A stretch of 8,258 nucleotides of DNA from assembly GCA_900549495.1 (NCBI GenBank), contig UROL01000081.1, positions 1-8,258 of the forward strand. The letters run 5' to 3'. A program made the position numbers and the translations under genes. Below the pieces are notes generated by a model, which searched no databases, had not been told where the DNA came from, and saw nothing but the letters and a program-made list of their open reading frames with translations. The stretch is from an uncultured Eubacteriales bacterium (GTDB taxonomy: Bacteria; Bacillota; Clostridia; Oscillospirales; Oscillospiraceae). Of this stretch, positions 6,451 to 8,258 are shown piece after piece; position 1 is the first letter of the stretch; each line of letters starts with the position of its first letter.

Positions 6451-7951
6451 AAATCATGTACTGGATGACATCAGATTCACCCAAGTTTGGATTTCGGTCG
6501 AAAGATTTGACAATCCGCCCCTCTTTCAAAACCAGAATCCGGTCACTCATGCCGATGACCTCGGGCAATTCCTCAGAAATCATTATAATGGCTTTTCCCT
6601 GTGCTTTCAGATCTTCCATAATTCGATAAATGGTTTCTTTAACGCCAATATCAATTCCACGCGTTGGACAATCCAGAATAAAAATATTTGAATTGTTTCC
6701 AAGCCACTTGGCAAGTACAATCTTCTGTTTGTTTCCGCCGGAAAGCTCTGCACAGGATTGATTCAAATTCCGCATTTTGACGCTCAGCGTTGTACACCAC
6801 TTAGCTGCCAAATTCTTCTCACTGGAGGGAGTAATGAAAAATCCAAATTTACGAAGCTTTGGCAGTGTTGGAAGAACGATATTCTCCTGAACACTTAGCG
6901 TAATGAGCATGGATTCTGTGTCACGATTCTTGGACATAAAACCCATTCCGGAGTGAATAGCGGCGGATGGTTTTGCGATTTTGCCATGTCCCACTACTTC
7001 GACACTGCCGCATTCGTGAGTGGAAAGCCCGAACACTGCCTTCCCCACGTCGTGTATACCGCAGTCGGAAAGGCCAGCCAATCCAAGAATCTCACCTGAA
7101 TGAAGTTCAAACGAAATATCCTTCAAGATGCCACAGCTTAGACCGCTTACCCTTAAAACCGTCGGTGCTTCCGCTGGAACCTTCTCATAGTCAGTGCGAT
7201 AGAAGTTGTCCAATATCTCACGACCAACCATAAGGGATTTCATTCTGGAAGGCTCCATCTCACTGCGATCAAGGGTTGCGATATAGCTGCCATCGCGGAG
7301 TATTGTGACGGCATTGCACACGCTGACAAGCTCGTCAATATCATGCGAGATAAAGAGCACTGCTTTCCCAGCTTTTTTCAGCTTCTCAATAAGGGAATAC
7401 AAAATATTCCGGCCTTTTTGAGGAAGTGCTGTTGTTGTTTCATCCACAATGAAAAGCTCAGGCAGTGTATAGAACGCTCTTGCGATTTCAACAAGCTTCC
7501 TATCCTCGAAAGAAAGTGAACCTGCCAGTGCTGTGGCGGGAATATCACATACACCAATGCTCTGAAGCAAAGCATCTGCATCTCTTGTCAGCTGCTTACT
7601 GTCAAGGAAGCCAAACTTGCAGTACTTTCCCTCTCGACCAGCACAGATGTTTGCAGCGACGCTGACAGTGTCAATAGTGCCTTGCTCCTGGACAATCATA
7701 CTGACGCCATGCTGGCTAGCATCAAAACTGTCTGTTGGCGAATAGGGCTCCCCAAAAAGGAACATCTCTCCCTCATCTGCTTTCAAATTACCGGAGATGA
7801 TGGCGGAAAGCGTTGATTTTCCAGATCCGTTTTCCCCAATCAACCCATGTACCTGCCCTGGGTAGACCGCAAGAGACACTTTCTTAAGCGCCTTCGTTGA
7901 AGTAAAGGATTTGCTGATATTCCTCACCTCAATGAGTGGCTTTTTTTCCAT
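6449..7951 (-). CDS. Sugar ABC transporter ATPase, two fused nucleotide-binding domains (RbsA/MglA/XylG type)
   Basis: A 500-residue protein with two tandem ATPase domains, the normal size for this class, energising CUT2 sugar import at the inner membrane face. Domain 1 has Walker A GENGSGKST (39-47), Q-loop Q88, a poor signature LSFEDRK (146-152, usually LSVGQQQ), Walker B IVDETTTAL (168-176) with catalytic Glu171, and H-loop His203. Domain 2 has no real Walker A (GLSDCGIHD, 293-301), an intact signature LSGGNKQK (403-410), and Walker B ILDCPTRGID (425-434), where the usual Glu of DEPTRG is Cys428. His is replaced by Glu at ISEELPE (458-464), as in many relatives. The composite site of Walker A-1 with signature-2 looks intact, while the other is degenerate. 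An AGGA (7961-7964) nine bases upstream supports the start. It is the first gene of the operon, with a promoter about 85-95 bases ahead. Confidence 0.95.
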   Translation of the reverse strand: MEKKPLIEVRNISKSFTSTKALKKVSLAVYPGQVHGLIGENGSGKSTLSAIISGNLKADEGEMFLFGEPYSPTDSFDASQHGVSMIVQEQGTIDTVSVAANICAGREGKYCKFGFLDSKQLTRDADALLQSIGVCDIPATALAGSLSFEDRKLVEIARAFYTLPELFIVDETTTALPQKGRNILYSLIEKLKKAGKAVLFISHDIDELVSVCNAVTILRDGSYIATLDRSEMEPSRMKSLMVGREILDNFYRTDYEKVPAEAPTVLRVSGLSCGILKDISFELHSGEILGLAGLSDCGIHDVGKAVFGLSTHECGSVEVVGHGKIAKPSAAIHSGMGFMSKNRDTESMLITLSVQENIVLPTLPKLRKFGFFITPSSEKNLAAKWCTTLSVKMRNLNQSCAELSGGNKQKIVLAKWLGNNSNIFILDCPTRGIDIGVKETIYRIMEDLKAQGKAIIMISEELPEVIGMSDRILVLKEGRIVKSFDRNPNLGESDVIQYMI

Positions 7952-8011
7952 ACGCTCACATCCTTTTCTTTTCTCATTAAACTGCCAGCAAACTGTACCA
8001 GCATATTTCGC

Positions 8012-8037
8012 TATGTAATTACGTAAGTCGCTTTCAT
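8012..8037. promoter_or_regulatory. Candidate operator region just downstream of the operon promoter
   Basis: GTAATTAC (8015-8022) is a perfect 8-base palindrome, extendable to 8012-8025 with one mismatched pair. Overlapping it on the - strand, ATGAAAGCG (8037-8029) matches the left half of the CcpA cre consensus (WTGNAARCG), but the right half does not fit. The position, around or just after the expected transcription start, is where a blocking repressor would sit. No regulator gene is in the window; this is a weak call. Confidence 0.3.
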
Positions 8038-8044
8038 TACTGGC

Positions 8045-8073
8045 ATATTAATACTTTTGTATTGTTTTGTCAA
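8045..8073 (-). promoter_or_regulatory. Sigma-A-type promoter of the transporter/GH31 operon
   Basis: On the - strand a perfect TTGACA -35 box (8073-8068) is followed by exactly 17 bases and TAATAT (8050-8045), a 4-of-6 match to TATAAT. Transcription would start near 8038, leaving about 87 bases of leader before the ATPase ATG at 7951. The surroundings are very AT-rich. Confidence 0.7.
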
Positions 8074-8152
8074 TAAGATATTATATTCCATAAAAGTTTT
8101 TGTGAAATATAACCACACTCGAACATTTTATTTGTGCAGATTGTAAAAACGA

Positions 8153-8182
8153 ATTTTAGCTTATTGCATTCATTTACATCAA
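8153..8182 (-). promoter_or_regulatory. Possible second, upstream promoter
   Basis: On the - strand TTGATG (8182-8177, 4 of 6) is followed by 18 bases and TAAAAT (8158-8153, 5 of 6). Its -35 box overlaps the left arm of the inverted repeat at 8178-8204. In such AT-rich DNA this could be chance. Confidence 0.3.
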
Positions 8183-8204
8183 GATTGACAAATTACATCT
8201 TGAT
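8178..8204. repeat. Perfect 8-bp inverted repeat with 11-base spacer (operator or weak terminator)
   Basis: ATCAAGAT (8178-8185) and ATCTTGAT (8197-8204) are exact inverted partners separated by 11 bases. On the + strand TTTTT (8204-8208) follows, so it could end a + strand transcript, but the stem is AT-rich and weak. On the - strand it overlaps a possible -35 box, so a regulator site upstream of the operon is an equal possibility. The insert ends 15 bases beyond the TTTTT, which hides the context. Confidence 0.45.
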
Positions 8205-8223
8205 TTTTAGAGAGGAATATGGC

Positions 8224-8258
8224 CTGTCTCTTATACACATCTCCGAGCCCACGAGACC
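8224..8258 (-). other. Nextera/Tn5 sequencing adapter (read-2 side), not genomic
   Basis: Bases 8224-8242 are the inverted 19-base Tn5 mosaic end (CTGTCTCTTATACACATCT). Bases 8243-8257 (CCGAGCCCACGAGAC) are the standard Nextera read-2 adapter arm. The last base is probably the first index base. The organism's DNA ends at about 8223. Confidence 0.98.

Noticed and set aside
8185..8213. TTGACA on the + strand as a divergent promoter
   Set aside because: The matching -10 (TAGAGA) is only 3 of 6, and the first ATG (8219) would lie at or before a sensible transcription start. The insert ends too soon to judge.
8211..8223. Start of a + strand gene at ATG 8219 after GAGG
   Set aside because: The spacing is only three bases, and only five insert bases remain from this ATG onward, so it cannot be supported.
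1..8258. CRISPR array, tRNA or rRNA genes
   Set aside because: No regularly spaced direct repeats, cloverleaf with CCA-type arm or conserved rRNA sequence was noticed on reading both strands.

Overview
The window is one sequenced library molecule, not an arbitrary slice of genome. Bases 1-29 and 8224-8258 are Illumina Nextera (Tn5 tagmentation) adapter. The biological insert is therefore about 30-8223, and both of its ends are enzymatic cuts. The insert looks like a low-to-mid GC Firmicute, most likely a gut-type Clostridia. The reasons are strong AAGGAGG-type ribosome binding sites, a consensus TTGACA promoter with an AT-rich leader, and IS3-family and group II intron debris of a kind common in that group. 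No 16S or other marker gene is present, so this placement is an inference.

Layout. Left part, + strand: the C-terminal end of a membrane-anchored family 2 glycosyltransferase (30-370), then a 121-residue protein I do not recognise (391-756). Middle, 757-1130: a gene-free gap between two convergent transcription units. It holds overlapping small hairpins (778-805), an IS3-type transposase fragment on the - strand (about 795-911), a strong terminator-like hairpin (954-1010), and what looks like the 3' end (domains V and VI) of a group II intron on the + strand (about 1027-1093). Right part, - strand: a five-gene operon read from about 8040 down to 1131, in the order dual-domain sugar ABC ATPase, permease 1, secreted substrate-binding protein, permease 2, cytoplasmic GH31 glycosidase. 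A good sigma-A-type promoter lies at 8045-8073, and the terminator-like hairpin lies 120 bases past the last stop codon.

How it works together (inference). The transporter is of the RbsABC/XylFGH (CUT2) class with two different permease subunits, an architecture known from YtfQRT-YjfF and LsrABCD. CUT2 importers usually carry monosaccharides. Here the importer sits in one operon with a GH31 enzyme that has no signal peptide and resembles alpha-xylosidases. The simplest reading is import of a small alpha-xyloside or related glycoside followed by cytoplasmic cleavage. Unusual points are a non-lipidated, cysteine-rich binding protein, an ATPase whose non-canonical motifs nearly all fall in one of its two ATP sites, a divergent second permease, and a strong intercistronic hairpin just after the binding-protein gene.

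Nothing here proves an entirely new system. The strongest candidates for follow-up are the transporter/glycosidase pairing and the intron relic.
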